From the NCBI RefSeq assembly GCF_003194565.2, contig NZ_QICH01000003.1, forward strand, positions 1 to 64,000: 64,000 bases of DNA, read 5' to 3'. Made by a program: the position numbers and the translations under genes. A model generated the notes under the pieces. The model was not told the origin of the DNA and searched no databases. It saw only the letters and a list, made by a program, of their open reading frames with translations. The DNA comes from Kangiella spongicola (GTDB lineage: Bacteria; Pseudomonadota; Gammaproteobacteria; Enterobacterales; Kangiellaceae). Shown here one piece after another: positions 16,968 to 27,010 of this stretch. The number at the start of each line of letters is the position of its first letter. The first letter of the stretch is position 1.

Positions 16968-17357
16968 TTAAGCATTGATTGATAGGTCTTCAATGACTAA
17001 AAACTCTTTTTTGGGGCTTAAGGTCAGCGTGAGCTTTAATTCGTTATTTTCTTGCGTCGATAGTTTCCAGGTTTCCACTAACTGGGGCGCATCGGGCTTG
17101 TCAGTGATTAGAGTCGAGTCTACAAGCTCGAAGGTGGTTAGTTTCGAGTATTCAGCTGTCAGTTCTTGATGTAAGGCTTGAAAAGCCTCTTGATTAAAAC
17201 TTTCGCTAAACTTATCGCTTAAATAGCGCCAAATAAGCGAATAGTTACCAAGATTTAGCGCGAGCACTACTTCTTGCACCATGCCTTGGGTGATTTTTAA
17301 CCGCTGTTGGGCGGTAAGTTGTGACAGATTCATATCCGCCAGTTCAAATTTATCCAT
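16968..17357 (-). CDS. small soluble protein of unknown function
   Basis: 129 residues with no signal peptide or membrane helix. An N-terminal helical half (LTAQQRLKITQGMVQEVVLALN) is followed by a beta-rich half (LVETWKLSTQENNELKLTLTLSPKKEFLVIEDLSI). The shape resembles small cystatin/NTF2-like folds, but no family motif is certain. It is divergent from the M61 peptidase gene. Confidence 0.65.
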   Translation of the reverse strand: MDKFELADMNLSQLTAQQRLKITQGMVQEVVLALNLGNYSLIWRYLSDKFSESFNQEAFQALHQELTAEYSKLTTFELVDSTLITDKPDAPQLVETWKLSTQENNELKLTLTLSPKKEFLVIEDLSINA

Positions 17358-17456
17358 AGCTTAACAGTCTTTTGCAGAATGCCCTGTAAATAAGGTTTTA
17401 AACCTCTATAATTGATGAAACGAAATCTACAACGTGATCAGGCAAAAGTCTAGTTT

Positions 17457-19292
17457 ATGATTCATTATGAGATCCATCCAGTAAACCCTCAGGCTCATCT
17501 ATTCGAAGTGAAACTGCACTTAGGCGTGGTGGAGTCAGAAGGGCAAGAGTTGTATATGCCGAACTGGATCCCCGGCAGTTACATGATCCGTGACTTCTCC
17601 AAGCACATCCAGTGGCTTCGCGCCGAGAATAATTCTGGTCAGCTAAAAGTCCAGCGAGTTGACAAGTCGCGTTGGAAGCTGCCGCAGTCGGAGTCCGAGG
17701 TCGTGGTGACCTATCAGGTTTATGCCTGGGATTTGTCAGTTCGTGGCGCCCACCTCGATCAAACTCATGGTTTCTTTAATGGAACCTGTGTTTTTCTAGC
17801 TGTAGCAGGGCGCGAGGATGAAACTTATACCGTTGATATCAGTCGTCCTGATGGTGATGATTATCTACAGTGGCGTGTAGCTACAGGCCTTAAGCCGATT
17901 GAAGGCACGGCTGAGTTTGCCTTTGGCCGCTATCAGGCGCTTAATTATGATGAGCTTATCGACTGCCCTGTGGAAATGTCGGACTTTAGATTAATTAGCT
18001 TTGACGCTTGTGGTGTGCCGCATCACATGGCATTAACTGGTCGTCACGAGGTCGATGAGAAACGCTTAGCGAGTGATCTAAAGAAGATTTGTGAGCATCA
18101 CATACAGTTTTTTGGTGAGCCAGCTCCAATGGACCGTTATCTCTTTATGACCTATGTTCTAGGCAACGGTTTTGGCGGGCTAGAGCATCGCAACTCAACG
18201 GCGCTGCATTGTAGCCGTGAGGATTTGCCACTGGAAAGTGATAGCTTGTTGCAAGGCGAGGATAAGGTTAAAGACAACTATCAAACGTTCTTGGACCTTT
18301 GCTCTCACGAGTATTTCCATACCTGGAACGTCAAGCGCATTAAGCCAGCTGAATTTTTGCCTTACGACACGCAAAAAGAAAGCCATACTGAGTTGCTGTG
18401 GGCTTTTGAAGGCATTACGTCTTATTATGATAATTTGGCGCTTGCGCAAACTGGCTGTATCAGTAAAGAAGAATATTTAACCCGACTGGCGAAAACGATT
18501 ACTGCGGTTCGACGCTCCAAAGGGCGTTTCATTCAGACGGTAACGGACTCGAGTTTTGATGCTTGGACTAAGTTTTACAAGCAAGACGAGAATGCGCCTA
18601 ATGCGGTAGTCAGTTATTACACCAAAGGCGCTGAAGTTGCGCTTTGCTTGGACTTATTGATAAGACAGGTTACTGACTGGAATAAGTCGTTAAAAGATAT
18701 CATGCAACGTTTATGGCTTGAGTTTGGCAAAGTTGAGAAAGGTGTTGAAAACGATACCATTCAAAAGTTGGTGATGGAAGAAACGCCAGAGAATGCACAT
18801 GAAGAGTTAAAACAGTTTTTCGAAACCGCACTTTACACAACGCAAGAGTTGCCGACGGAGCAGTTGCTAGCTGCTCTGGGGCTTGAATTAAAGTGCCTAC
18901 CGAGAACCGATAGAAGCGACCGTGGTGGCTTTAAAGACAAGCTACCAAAGGACAAGCAGCTATCTGACCTCGGTGTTGAGTTTACATCTAAGGCGACAGG
19001 CGTCTTAGTGAAAAATGTTTACGCTGATTCCGCTGCTGGCAAAGCTGGAATTTCCGCGGATGATCACCTTATTGCGTTGAATGGCTTGAAGATTAATGCC
19101 TCAAACTTTGACCGTCAGATTCAGCAGAGTTCAGTAGGCGATAAAGTTATACTTGTAGGATTCCGTCGTGATGAGCTGATGACATTTGAGGTGACATTAG
19201 AAGAAGCCGAAAGTGATACCGCTTATATTAGTTACAAGGCAAACTTTGACCAATACCAGGATAAATTTGAACGCTGGTTAAACTTACAATAA
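17457..19292 (+). CDS. M61-family glycyl aminopeptidase with PDZ domain
   Basis: 611 residues. An N-terminal beta domain (about 1-165) precedes a gluzincin catalytic domain with the zinc motif HEYFHTWNVKRIKP near residue 283 (HExxH) and the downstream Glu in WAFEGITSYY. A PDZ domain lies near 500-590 (GVLVKNVYADSAAGKAGI, DHLIALNG). The family releases N-terminal Gly/Ala from peptides. No signal peptide is visible, so it is probably cytoplasmic. xthA follows 17 bp downstream. Confidence 0.92.
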   Translation: MIHYEIHPVNPQAHLFEVKLHLGVVESEGQELYMPNWIPGSYMIRDFSKHIQWLRAENNSGQLKVQRVDKSRWKLPQSESEVVVTYQVYAWDLSVRGAHLDQTHGFFNGTCVFLAVAGREDETYTVDISRPDGDDYLQWRVATGLKPIEGTAEFAFGRYQALNYDELIDCPVEMSDFRLISFDACGVPHHMALTGRHEVDEKRLASDLKKICEHHIQFFGEPAPMDRYLFMTYVLGNGFGGLEHRNSTALHCSREDLPLESDSLLQGEDKVKDNYQTFLDLCSHEYFHTWNVKRIKPAEFLPYDTQKESHTELLWAFEGITSYYDNLALAQTGCISKEEYLTRLAKTITAVRRSKGRFIQTVTDSSFDAWTKFYKQDENAPNAVVSYYTKGAEVALCLDLLIRQVTDWNKSLKDIMQRLWLEFGKVEKGVENDTIQKLVMEETPENAHEELKQFFETALYTTQELPTEQLLAALGLELKCLPRTDRSDRGGFKDKLPKDKQLSDLGVEFTSKATGVLVKNVYADSAAGKAGISADDHLIALNGLKINASNFDRQIQQSSVGDKVILVGFRRDELMTFEVTLEEAESDTAYISYKANFDQYQDKFERWLNLQ

Positions 19293-19309
19293 TTCGGATA
19301 AATTAAACC

Positions 19310-20128
19310 ATGAAGATAGTGACATTTAACATTAACAGTATTCGTACACGAGCTCATCAGATTGAGGCTTTGGTAGAAAAGCATGATCCTGACATTATTT
19401 GTATTCAGGAAACCAAAGTTCATGACGATATGTTTCCGTTCGATCTTTATGAGCACTTAGGCTACCACATGGAAATTCATGGTGGGAAAGCTCATTACGG
19501 CGTTGCTACATTCAGTAAGCAAAAGCCGATTGAGGTGGAGAAAGGGTTTCCTAATGATCCAGAAGATGCTCAGCGCCGCATGATCATCACTACCTTTGAG
19601 TATGGCGATGAAACCATTAAAGTTTTAAATGGGTATTTCCCACAAGGTGAAAATCGTGAACATCCAACTAAGTTCCCTTATAAAGAAAAGTTCTACCAAG
19701 ACTTGCAGGATTATTTAGAAAAAATAGATCTGGAGACCACAAGAACGATTGTCCTGGGTGATATTAACGTTTCTCAACTGGACATCGATATTGGTATTGG
19801 CGAGCCAAACCGTAAACGCTGGTTAAGAGAGGGAAAATGTAGCTTTTTACCGGAAGAGCGTGAATGGGTTCAACGTATGCTAAGCGTGGGGCTTTATGAT
19901 ACTTATCGTACGATTAATCCAGATACTGACGATAAGTTTAGCTGGTTTGATTATCGTAGTCGTGGATTTGAGCGCGATCCAAAGCGTGGTCTTCGCATCG
20001 ATTCAGTGTTTGCCTGTAATTGGTTAAACCAGCGAGCGATTGCTTCGGATATTGATTATGAAATTCGTGGCATGGAGCGCCCTTCGGATCACGCGCCAGT
20101 GTGGACGGAATTCGATTTAGACAAGTAG
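19310..20128 (+). CDS. xthA: exodeoxyribonuclease III
   Basis: 272 residues, full length. The exonuclease-endonuclease-phosphatase fold has its catalytic residues in order: FNINSIRTR, QETKVHD (metal Glu), GYFPQGENR, LGDINVSQLDIDIG, and the C-terminal SDHAPV (catalytic His). It acts as an AP endonuclease and 3'-exonuclease in base excision repair. It is likely co-transcribed with the M61 peptidase and the AsmA-like gene 10 bp downstream. Confidence 0.95.
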   Translation: MKIVTFNINSIRTRAHQIEALVEKHDPDIICIQETKVHDDMFPFDLYEHLGYHMEIHGGKAHYGVATFSKQKPIEVEKGFPNDPEDAQRRMIITTFEYGDETIKVLNGYFPQGENREHPTKFPYKEKFYQDLQDYLEKIDLETTRTIVLGDINVSQLDIDIGIGEPNRKRWLREGKCSFLPEEREWVQRMLSVGLYDTYRTINPDTDDKFSWFDYRSRGFERDPKRGLRIDSVFACNWLNQRAIASDIDYEIRGMERPSDHAPVWTEFDLDK

Positions 20129-20138
20129 ACAGGTATTT

Positions 20139-23100
20139 ATGACAAGAAGTTGGAAGTGGTTAAAAAGGATTCTGTGGGGCCTGTTAGGGCTGTTGGTTGT
20201 ATTGTTTTTAGCTGTTTCCACGCTTGTCTATTTCTTAAACTCTGAATCTTATCTTCAAGACTATCTCAAAGAAAACCTTGGGGTTGAGGCGGTCATTGGT
20301 GAGTTAGATGTTTCGCTACTAAGTGGTACAGTGAACATCAGCTCAAGCATTATCGGCCCTAAAGATGATCCTTTTATCCAGTTCGATAGCCTTAAGGGCG
20401 AGCTAGACTATAGTCGCTTATGGTCGAGCAAACTGACCGTGGAATTGTTGCAGCTCAATAATGCCAAAGTGCGCTATCCTTTTGAGTTAAACCTTAAGCA
20501 ATCTAATCAAGATAGCGAAGACACTTCCTTACCTTTTGATTTTATCGATGTTGCCGCGATTGATGTTAATAACCTAAGTTTTGAGTATCGCGGTGATGTT
20601 TCTTTACTGGCCAAAGGCGCTAGCGTCAAGGTGAGAAATATCCCTGTCGCAGAAGATGGGTTTTTGTTATTTGACGATTTAGACCGATTAGTCAAAGCCA
20701 GTAAAACCACACTCGAGGCAGAGCTTGAAACGCTTCAATCGGATAAAACCCAACTTAATAATTTAACGCTTAATGCCCATATCGATGAGCAGCGATTAAT
20801 CATCGACGATATTACTTCTGGTAAGTCTTTAATCACTATCGATTTATTGCAACCGCCGAATACTCAAGCTAAAGCGCCAGCAAAAGCTACGCCTGCTGTT
20901 GTGGCATCAGAAAAAGTTGCAGGTGCCAGTGAGTCTGAGAAAACCCTAGAGCTTCCTTTTAACGATATTGTTATAAAGCGCATCGATCTGGGTGAGACCG
21001 ACTTGAATATACAGGACAAAGAAGAGTTATCGATTAAAGGGATTGAAGCTGTATTTACTGAGTTACTTCTGGTTCAAGACAAAAAAGCCTTGTGGCTGGA
21101 TTGGACGGCTTTTTATAACGCGCAAGACAGTCGTTTAAAGTTAAAGTCCGAGGCCATGAAGTCTGACTTTTTAGATTTCGCTACATTGAGCCTAGAAGGA
21201 GAACTGAAACAAGGAAACTTTACGATTCCAGATTTTAATCTTATGCAACCAACGTTTAAGTTGAACTTAGATGCTGGCGATGAGGAGTCGAAAGGAAAAG
21301 CTACTGCTAAGCCAGCTGAAAGTAATAATTGGTATCTACCTTTTAAAAGTGCCACTTTGCAGAAAGCAACCATTTCACAAGGTACCTTGAAACTCACGAG
21401 CGATAAGAAACAGCATAATATCAGCGGTATAGAGCTTGGACTGAACCAGATCCCATTAGTCGTTGAGCATCAGCCTATCTTTGTAATCGATAAGCTTAGT
21501 AGTGGCGCTAAAGCTGCAACGGTTTCCCTAAATAGCGCTTCTTACGCTGGGGACTTAGGTGACATCAAAAAAATTAGCACAGAACTCAGCTTAAGCGATT
21601 CTAATCTGGTGATTAAAGATTTAACCTTTGTAGACCCCAACATAACCTATCAAATAGATAGCTTGGGTGATGGGGAGCAAGCTCCAGTTGAGCAGGAGCT
21701 ACCGAAAGAATCTTCTATGAAACCAGGGCTGCCTTTGTCCGAAATCGTTTTGGATAAGCTTGTGGTTAAAAGTGGTGCGGCAGTCGTAGAAGTCGATGGA
21801 GACTCCTATGAGACAAAGGGGCTTAATTTTGAAGCAACCCAAATACCAATTTACGGTGAAGATAGTTGGGTAGTTGCTCAACCAAACAATTGGAACACAA
21901 AAACTGTTGCGAATGTAACCATTGAGTCAGTCACTGTTCCACAAGGCTCGCTTACTAAAGCTGGTCTTAATGCTGAATTCGAGGGTAACCAGCTAAACGT
22001 TACTAAATTAGAACTAGGGGGCGCAGACCTTTCAATAAATGTTTCAGACTCTAGTGAAGATGCACCATCAAATACCAGTGAGCAGTTACCATTAGAGTAT
22101 GTGCAGTTAAAAGGGGTTAATCTCAGAAACCTCAATTTAAAATATAAGAATAATGATATTGAGTATCAGGTTACTAACGGCAACCTTGCATTAGATAGAT
22201 ATCCCTTGATTAGAGATGCTGCTTTGGTGAGCCAGCCTCTGGATTATTTGTCCCAAAGTACTAACCAGGTTGCACTCAATATGTCGAGTCTCAAGATTCC
22301 TGAGGGCACTATCGATGGCTTGGAACTTAAAGGTGCTCTGCGAGATAAAGATTTATTATTAGATTATTTAAGAACCCAGTCTGCGGATCTGGTATTTAAA
22401 AATTCCCCTGATAATAAAGCTGGCGAAGAGGACAGCAGTAAAGAGAGCAGCCCAAGCAAGCCTAAACCTAGCAATGATTTTGCGTTGCGCACCATTAAAA
22501 TCGGTGACTTAAAGTTACGTGGAATTAATGCTGAGTTGGTGCAAGAGGGCGGAAAAGAATTGAGTGCAGCATCGGTCGAAGAGTCGACCCCTATCACTGT
22601 AAAAAATCTGTACCTTGGTGCCACAGAAATCATGCTCGCTAAAAACCACCAAACCATTGACCAGTGGTATGGCTCTCAGCTTGAAAATGCATTTACTTTA
22701 ATCGCTTTAAGAGTTGACAATATTGCGCAGCGTCATAATGACATCAGTGACTTAGCGATTACAGCGGTACAAGACAAGCAGATTATTAATATCCAACCAC
22801 TTAGGATGACTATTAATGAGTCGCCGTTTAGTGCTAACTGGGTTATTGATTTAAGCAAGCAGCCTTACCAGTCCACATACACTTCGGAGTTTAATAGCCT
22901 CGCTCTGGAAAAGCTAATCGAGCCAGCTAATGACGAGAGTATTGCCATGTCGGGGCAACTAGAGGGAGAGGTCGAAGTCTCTTTCGAAGGGCTGGACAGC
23001 GATACCCTACTAAGTAGCTTGGGTGGTGAGATTTTTGTGCGAAACCAAAGCTTGGTTACGATTGAGCGTCTGAATATTAATAAAGTCATTAGAAGCTTTT

Positions 23101-23720
23101 TAGACAGCCAAGAGTTTGGACTGCTTGATATTGGTGGTTTTTTATTGGCCGGCCCGCTTGGGCTCTTAGCGTCGCAGGGAGTCAGCTTACAGGATACTAT
23201 AGGTCAGTTAGGCGCTGATAAAGGTGATACAAAGATTCCAAACTTGAATATCGATATGGACATCAAAGATGGGCTTTTAATCACTAAAGACGTGGCAGTT
23301 GCTACTGATAAGTATCGTTTTGCCTTTAATGGTGAAGTGATTTTAGACAAGCAAGAATTTAAAGATTTCGACTTCGATATTATCAATAAGAAAGGATGCC
23401 GTGAGTATGGACAAACCCTTAACGGTAGCATTACATCGCCAGAAATCGAAACTTTCACCGCGGCTTTCGATGCCGTAACCGGCTCTGTCGTTGGTCTCTT
23501 TAAGCAAGGGGTAGGACTGATCACAGGTGGTGCCTGTTCGGCCGTTTATGAAGGCGTGGTACCTCACCCGGAAAAAGGTGCGGAAATTATTCCAGAAGAC
23601 AAGCGACGCACATTTGATCCAAATGCTCCAGAGGATGGGGCAGTAGATGGTGCCGACAACGGCACCGAATCAAATGAGGGCACTGAGCCACCTGCTGAAG
23701 ATGGCGATAACGTGGACTAA
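20139..23720 (+). CDS. AsmA-like inner-membrane-anchored periplasmic protein
   Basis: 1193 residues. An N-terminal membrane anchor (residues about 9-32) leads into AsmA-type repeats of beta strands (LGVEAVIGELDVSLLSGTVNISS, then FIQFDSLKGELDYSRLWSS). The periplasmic part is a very long beta-rich chain broken by low-complexity linkers (near 245-265, 380-395 and 760-785). The tail has two Cys-containing segments and an acidic, Gly-rich end. AsmA-family proteins form grooves that carry phospholipid between the membranes, so a role in outer-membrane lipid balance is likely by family. An RBS-like AGGT lies before the ATG. Confidence 0.85.
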   Translation: MTRSWKWLKRILWGLLGLLVVLFLAVSTLVYFLNSESYLQDYLKENLGVEAVIGELDVSLLSGTVNISSSIIGPKDDPFIQFDSLKGELDYSRLWSSKLTVELLQLNNAKVRYPFELNLKQSNQDSEDTSLPFDFIDVAAIDVNNLSFEYRGDVSLLAKGASVKVRNIPVAEDGFLLFDDLDRLVKASKTTLEAELETLQSDKTQLNNLTLNAHIDEQRLIIDDITSGKSLITIDLLQPPNTQAKAPAKATPAVVASEKVAGASESEKTLELPFNDIVIKRIDLGETDLNIQDKEELSIKGIEAVFTELLLVQDKKALWLDWTAFYNAQDSRLKLKSEAMKSDFLDFATLSLEGELKQGNFTIPDFNLMQPTFKLNLDAGDEESKGKATAKPAESNNWYLPFKSATLQKATISQGTLKLTSDKKQHNISGIELGLNQIPLVVEHQPIFVIDKLSSGAKAATVSLNSASYAGDLGDIKKISTELSLSDSNLVIKDLTFVDPNITYQIDSLGDGEQAPVEQELPKESSMKPGLPLSEIVLDKLVVKSGAAVVEVDGDSYETKGLNFEATQIPIYGEDSWVVAQPNNWNTKTVANVTIESVTVPQGSLTKAGLNAEFEGNQLNVTKLELGGADLSINVSDSSEDAPSNTSEQLPLEYVQLKGVNLRNLNLKYKNNDIEYQVTNGNLALDRYPLIRDAALVSQPLDYLSQSTNQVALNMSSLKIPEGTIDGLELKGALRDKDLLLDYLRTQSADLVFKNSPDNKAGEEDSSKESSPSKPKPSNDFALRTIKIGDLKLRGINAELVQEGGKELSAASVEESTPITVKNLYLGATEIMLAKNHQTIDQWYGSQLENAFTLIALRVDNIAQRHNDISDLAITAVQDKQIINIQPLRMTINESPFSANWVIDLSKQPYQSTYTSEFNSLALEKLIEPANDESIAMSGQLEGEVEVSFEGLDSDTLLSSLGGEIFVRNQSLVTIERLNINKVIRSFLDSQEFGLLDIGGFLLAGPLGLLASQGVSLQDTIGQLGADKGDTKIPNLNIDMDIKDGLLITKDVAVATDKYRFAFNGEVILDKQEFKDFDFDIINKKGCREYGQTLNGSITSPEIETFTAAFDAVTGSVVGLFKQGVGLITGGACSAVYEGVVPHPEKGAEIIPEDKRRTFDPNAPEDGAVDGADNGTESNEGTEPPAEDGDNVD

Positions 23721-24568
23721 CCGTTAGCGATAGCGCCTTTGTTGACGCCTTCAAAGGCTTTTACGCGAATCGCAGAGTCTGGCTTTATTGCTTTTAGCTG
23801 CTTCACGATGTGGCTAGCGATTAACTCGACGGTGGAGTCACTTTTCATCAAATGACAACGCGCTTTAGGTAGCTCTAACGAGAAGTAACCCTGCTCACTG
23901 GTATAGGCGAAGCGGTAATATTCGGTGGCGTCTTCAACTTCAGTTTCAACCAAATCTTCTTCAGTACCAATATAAATATCTTCCCACTTTTGGCACCAGA
24001 AAGCTTCTAGATCTTCGCTACGTTTACCATTTTCAAAGATGTGTATTTGTGAACGGTGGCCGTGAGCAATTCGCTGGCAGTCGCCAAGGTGTTTCTTTAA
24101 GCCGTGGGCGTAGTGGTAATAGTGGCCTGCGATAGCTTCTGTATTCAGTGTGAGATGGACTTTGGCGACGTTGTTTGGGACGACCTCTAAACAGGCTTTG
24201 TTAAGAACTTTAATCACCGCATCCATCGTCACTTCTTCTGCATCCAGCAGCACCACGGCTTGCTCTGGTGATTGGTGGTGATAGCGATGTCCTGAAGTGT
24301 CTTTTAAGGTCAGTTTTAGACCTTTATCATTGTGCTCTGTGGCCACGTAGTCGCTGTTGGCAGGTACTACTAGCTTATGGTCAACGGTGGCATCTATGGC
24401 TTGCTTGATGCGTTTTTTCACATCACCAAAGTCAAATACCATGCCCTGGTCGTCGAGTTCACCCTCTAAAACAAGGTCAACAATCCAGCTTTCACCGACA
24501 ATTCCACGATGAATATCGAATAAAGCGAAGTCAATTACAGTAAGTTGGTCAACAAAGAGTGCAGGCAT
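23717..24568 (-). CDS. tandem 6-pyruvoyl-tetrahydropterin synthase/QueD-family protein
   Basis: 283 residues from the ATG at 24568 (MPALFVDQL); a TTG two codons upstream is weaker. It contains two QueD-like halves. The first (1-about 125) keeps GMVFDFGDVK and VDHKL but has lost the zinc-histidine start. The second (about 135-283) keeps the zinc and catalytic elements (YAHGLKKHLGDCQRIAHGH) and the STVEL glutamate but lacks the DF..K/DH part. Known QueD enzymes convert dihydroneopterin triphosphate to carboxy-tetrahydropterin for queuosine. Here the active site may be shared between halves. It overlaps the stop of the AsmA-like gene by 4 bp on the opposite strand. Confidence 0.85.
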   Translation of the reverse strand: MPALFVDQLTVIDFALFDIHRGIVGESWIVDLVLEGELDDQGMVFDFGDVKKRIKQAIDATVDHKLVVPANSDYVATEHNDKGLKLTLKDTSGHRYHHQSPEQAVVLLDAEEVTMDAVIKVLNKACLEVVPNNVAKVHLTLNTEAIAGHYYHYAHGLKKHLGDCQRIAHGHRSQIHIFENGKRSEDLEAFWCQKWEDIYIGTEEDLVETEVEDATEYYRFAYTSEQGYFSLELPKARCHLMKSDSTVELIASHIVKQLKAIKPDSAIRVKAFEGVNKGAIANG

Positions 24569-24648
24569 AGCCAAAACCGAACGGTGGTTAACGTTTAATA
24601 TTGCGAGGAATTATAGCATAATCACTGCAAACACTAATTAAGATTTTG

Positions 24649-25665
24649 ATGATGACAAAGAAATATGACTTATACGCCCTAGGAAATGCACTAGTGGACG
24701 TTGAAATTGAGGTCAATGAGACTGAACTTGAGCGCTTAGGTGTTGAGAAAGGCGTTATGACGCTAGTTGACGAGGAGCGTCACGATTACTTGTTAAGCCA
24801 CCTAAATGGTAACATCCACCAGCGTGCTTCCGGCGGCTCGGCGGCGAATAGTGTTATCGCTTTGGCGCAACTCGGTGGTAAAGCTTTTCATTCGTGCAAA
24901 GTAGCGAAAGACGAGGCTGGTGTGTTTTATTCGGATGATCTAAATAGTGCTGGCGTTGCTAATACTTTGGGTCAGCTTGAAGACAATCACGGCACGACAG
25001 GTAAATGTTTGGTTATGATTACACCTGACGCAGATCGAACCATGAATACTTTCTTGGGGATCAGTAGCGAGCTCAAAGAGCAAGACATCAACTACGATGC
25101 CTTAGCGCAGAGCGAATATTTATACATCGAAGGCTATTTAGTTAGCTCGCCAGAAGCCCATATGGCAGCGATTAAGGCGCGTAATTTTGCTAGAGAAAAT
25201 AACGTCAAAGTCGCGACCACTTTGTCAGACCCGAATATGGTGCGTTTCTTTAAGCCTGAAATCGAGCAGATTTTAGACGGTGGCGTTGACTTATTGTTCT
25301 GTAACGATGACGAAGCGCTCGAATACACAGGCGTTGATCAGGTGGAAGATGCGCTGAAGATTCTAAAACAGCAAGCAAAGCAGGTGGTGATTACCCTGGG
25401 TAAACAAGGTGCGCTAGGCTTTGATGGCGAGACATTGCATACGATTGAACCGTTTAATGTTAAAGCTGTGGATACTAACGGCGCCGGCGATATGTTCGCA
25501 GGGGCTTTTATGTTCGCGATTACTAACGGTTTGAGCTGGGCGGATGCGGGCAAGTTAGCAAGTTATGCTTCTGCGCACTTGGTCACTCAGTTTGGCCCAA
25601 GACTAAAACCTGAAGCGGTTAAAGAGCTTGTTGCCAATGTTAATCAGGAGTTTTCTCTAAGCTAA
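24649..25665 (+). CDS. PfkB-family adenosine kinase
   Basis: 338 residues from the first ATG at 24649; an adjacent ATG at 24652 is equally possible, and the TTG before it is not needed. PfkB signatures: the N-terminal GGSAANSV (about 63-70) and the C-terminal DTNGAGDMFAGAF, with the catalytic Asp, near 278-290. It closely follows the pattern of bacterial adenosine/sugar kinases (YLYIEGYLVSSPEA, TLSDPNMVRFF). It probably phosphorylates adenosine to AMP; sugar kinase activity cannot be excluded. sixA overlaps its stop by one base. Confidence 0.85.
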   Translation: MMTKKYDLYALGNALVDVEIEVNETELERLGVEKGVMTLVDEERHDYLLSHLNGNIHQRASGGSAANSVIALAQLGGKAFHSCKVAKDEAGVFYSDDLNSAGVANTLGQLEDNHGTTGKCLVMITPDADRTMNTFLGISSELKEQDINYDALAQSEYLYIEGYLVSSPEAHMAAIKARNFARENNVKVATTLSDPNMVRFFKPEIEQILDGGVDLLFCNDDEALEYTGVDQVEDALKILKQQAKQVVITLGKQGALGFDGETLHTIEPFNVKAVDTNGAGDMFAGAFMFAITNGLSWADAGKLASYASAHLVTQFGPRLKPEAVKELVANVNQEFSLS

Positions 25666-26141
25666 TGCGACATATTGGAATCATGCGACACGGTGACGCT
25701 CCATATATTAATGGCGAGCGTCAGATTTCGAACCTTGGTCATCAGCAAATTAAGCAGATGGCCAAGTGGTATGCGGAGCATTTAAAAGGGCAGGGACTAA
25801 CTCTTGAGACCTTGTTAGTCAGCCCAATTCTGCGAGCGCAGCAAACCGCAGAAACCTTCGAGTCTACCTTTAATACTTTAGTCGATTATGAATGGAGCCG
25901 TGAGACCGAACCTCTACTTAAATCTGAGTCAGATCCAAGCATGACTATCCCTTTTGTGGAAGAGGCCACACAAGGCACTACTTTGTTGATAAGCCACATG
26001 CCTTTGGTCTCACATTTGTGGGCAGGATGGTTAACAGGCGAAACTCAGTATTTTCCAACATCGGCAATCGGTATACTCGATGTTGCTGAGCCGGCTGACA
26101 CCAAGACTGCTAAAAAAGTAGTCTTTCACAGTCCTGAATAA
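25665..26141 (+). CDS. sixA: phosphohistidine phosphatase SixA
   Basis: 158 residues. The start ATG overlaps the kinase stop (TAATG). Histidine-phosphatase motifs: IMRHGDA (RHG, nucleophile His, residues 8-10), SPILRAQQTAE (second Arg) and LLISHMPLVSHL (second catalytic His). In E. coli SixA removes phosphate from histidine on HPt domains or PtsO. The short, single-domain form fits. Confidence 0.92.
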   Translation: MRHIGIMRHGDAPYINGERQISNLGHQQIKQMAKWYAEHLKGQGLTLETLLVSPILRAQQTAETFESTFNTLVDYEWSRETEPLLKSESDPSMTIPFVEEATQGTTLLISHMPLVSHLWAGWLTGETQYFPTSAIGILDVAEPADTKTAKKVVFHSPE

Positions 26142-26212
26142 CCCTACTGCTATAAATTAAACTGGAAGTGAAGGCCAAAAATAGCTAGCATTGCCTTTCT
26201 TATGACATAGGT

Positions 26213-27010
26213 GTGACATCCGTCTTGAAACAACTAAAAACCAAAAAAGCAAGCTTACCTCGTGCCTTGTGGGTTATTCTATTTTCCATTGCTTCCACTG
26301 GGAAATATAGCCTACTGACCCTAATCACGGCTTTATTCAATCGCAGTGAGTCGGCAAAAAAGACTGTCAGATCGAAAATCGACCGTATCATTCATCGGTG
26401 GGCCAACAGCCTAACTAAAGCCGTTCGACTGCGCTGGACGGTTGAAGGCGATTTAGAAGCTGAAGCTGAACCAGGTAGGCGCGTAATTATCGTCGCCAAT
26501 CATTCTAGTGCCTATGACATTCCACTGATTTTTGCGGCGTTACCCGGCAGTATCCGCATGATTTCAAAGAAAGAATTGTTCAAAATCCCACTTTTGTCAC
26601 GAGCCATGAAAACCGCCGAAATTTTGTCTATCGACCGTCAAAACCGGCAGCAGGCGATAAAGGATTTATTGATAGCCAAAGAGAAAATGGAAAGCGGAAT
26701 CAGAATTTGTATGTTCCCTGAAGGAACGCGCTCCGCTAGCGGTAAGCTATTTCCATTGAAAAAAGGCGCCATTCGGTTAGCTATCGATACCAATGCTCTG
26801 ATTATTCCGGTGGCAATCGAGGATATTTATAAAGTCCTGCCGAATAAAAAGTGGCTACAGATGCACATGAATCAAAAGGTTACTGTCAAAGTCGGAAAAG
26901 CGATTGATTGCCGTGATTTTGAAGTGGCTGATCGAAACCAATTATCAGAATTAGTATATAATTCTTTATACAGTATGTTACGTGAGCAACAGGAAAAGGT
27001 GGCACCATGA
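26213..27010 (+). CDS. plsC: 1-acyl-sn-glycerol-3-phosphate acyltransferase
   Basis: 265 residues starting at GTG 26213. The acyltransferase motifs are all present: NHSSAYD (NHx4D, about 96-102), SKKELFKIP, MFPEGTRSASG and IIPVAIED. An N-terminal hydrophobic segment (ALWVILFSIASTGKYSLLTLIT) anchors it to the inner membrane. It adds the second acyl chain to make phosphatidic acid. It overlaps prmB by 4 bp (ATGA), so translation is probably coupled. Confidence 0.9.
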   Translation: MTSVLKQLKTKKASLPRALWVILFSIASTGKYSLLTLITALFNRSESAKKTVRSKIDRIIHRWANSLTKAVRLRWTVEGDLEAEAEPGRRVIIVANHSSAYDIPLIFAALPGSIRMISKKELFKIPLLSRAMKTAEILSIDRQNRQQAIKDLLIAKEKMESGIRICMFPEGTRSASGKLFPLKKGAIRLAIDTNALIIPVAIEDIYKVLPNKKWLQMHMNQKVTVKVGKAIDCRDFEVADRNQLSELVYNSLYSMLREQQEKVAP

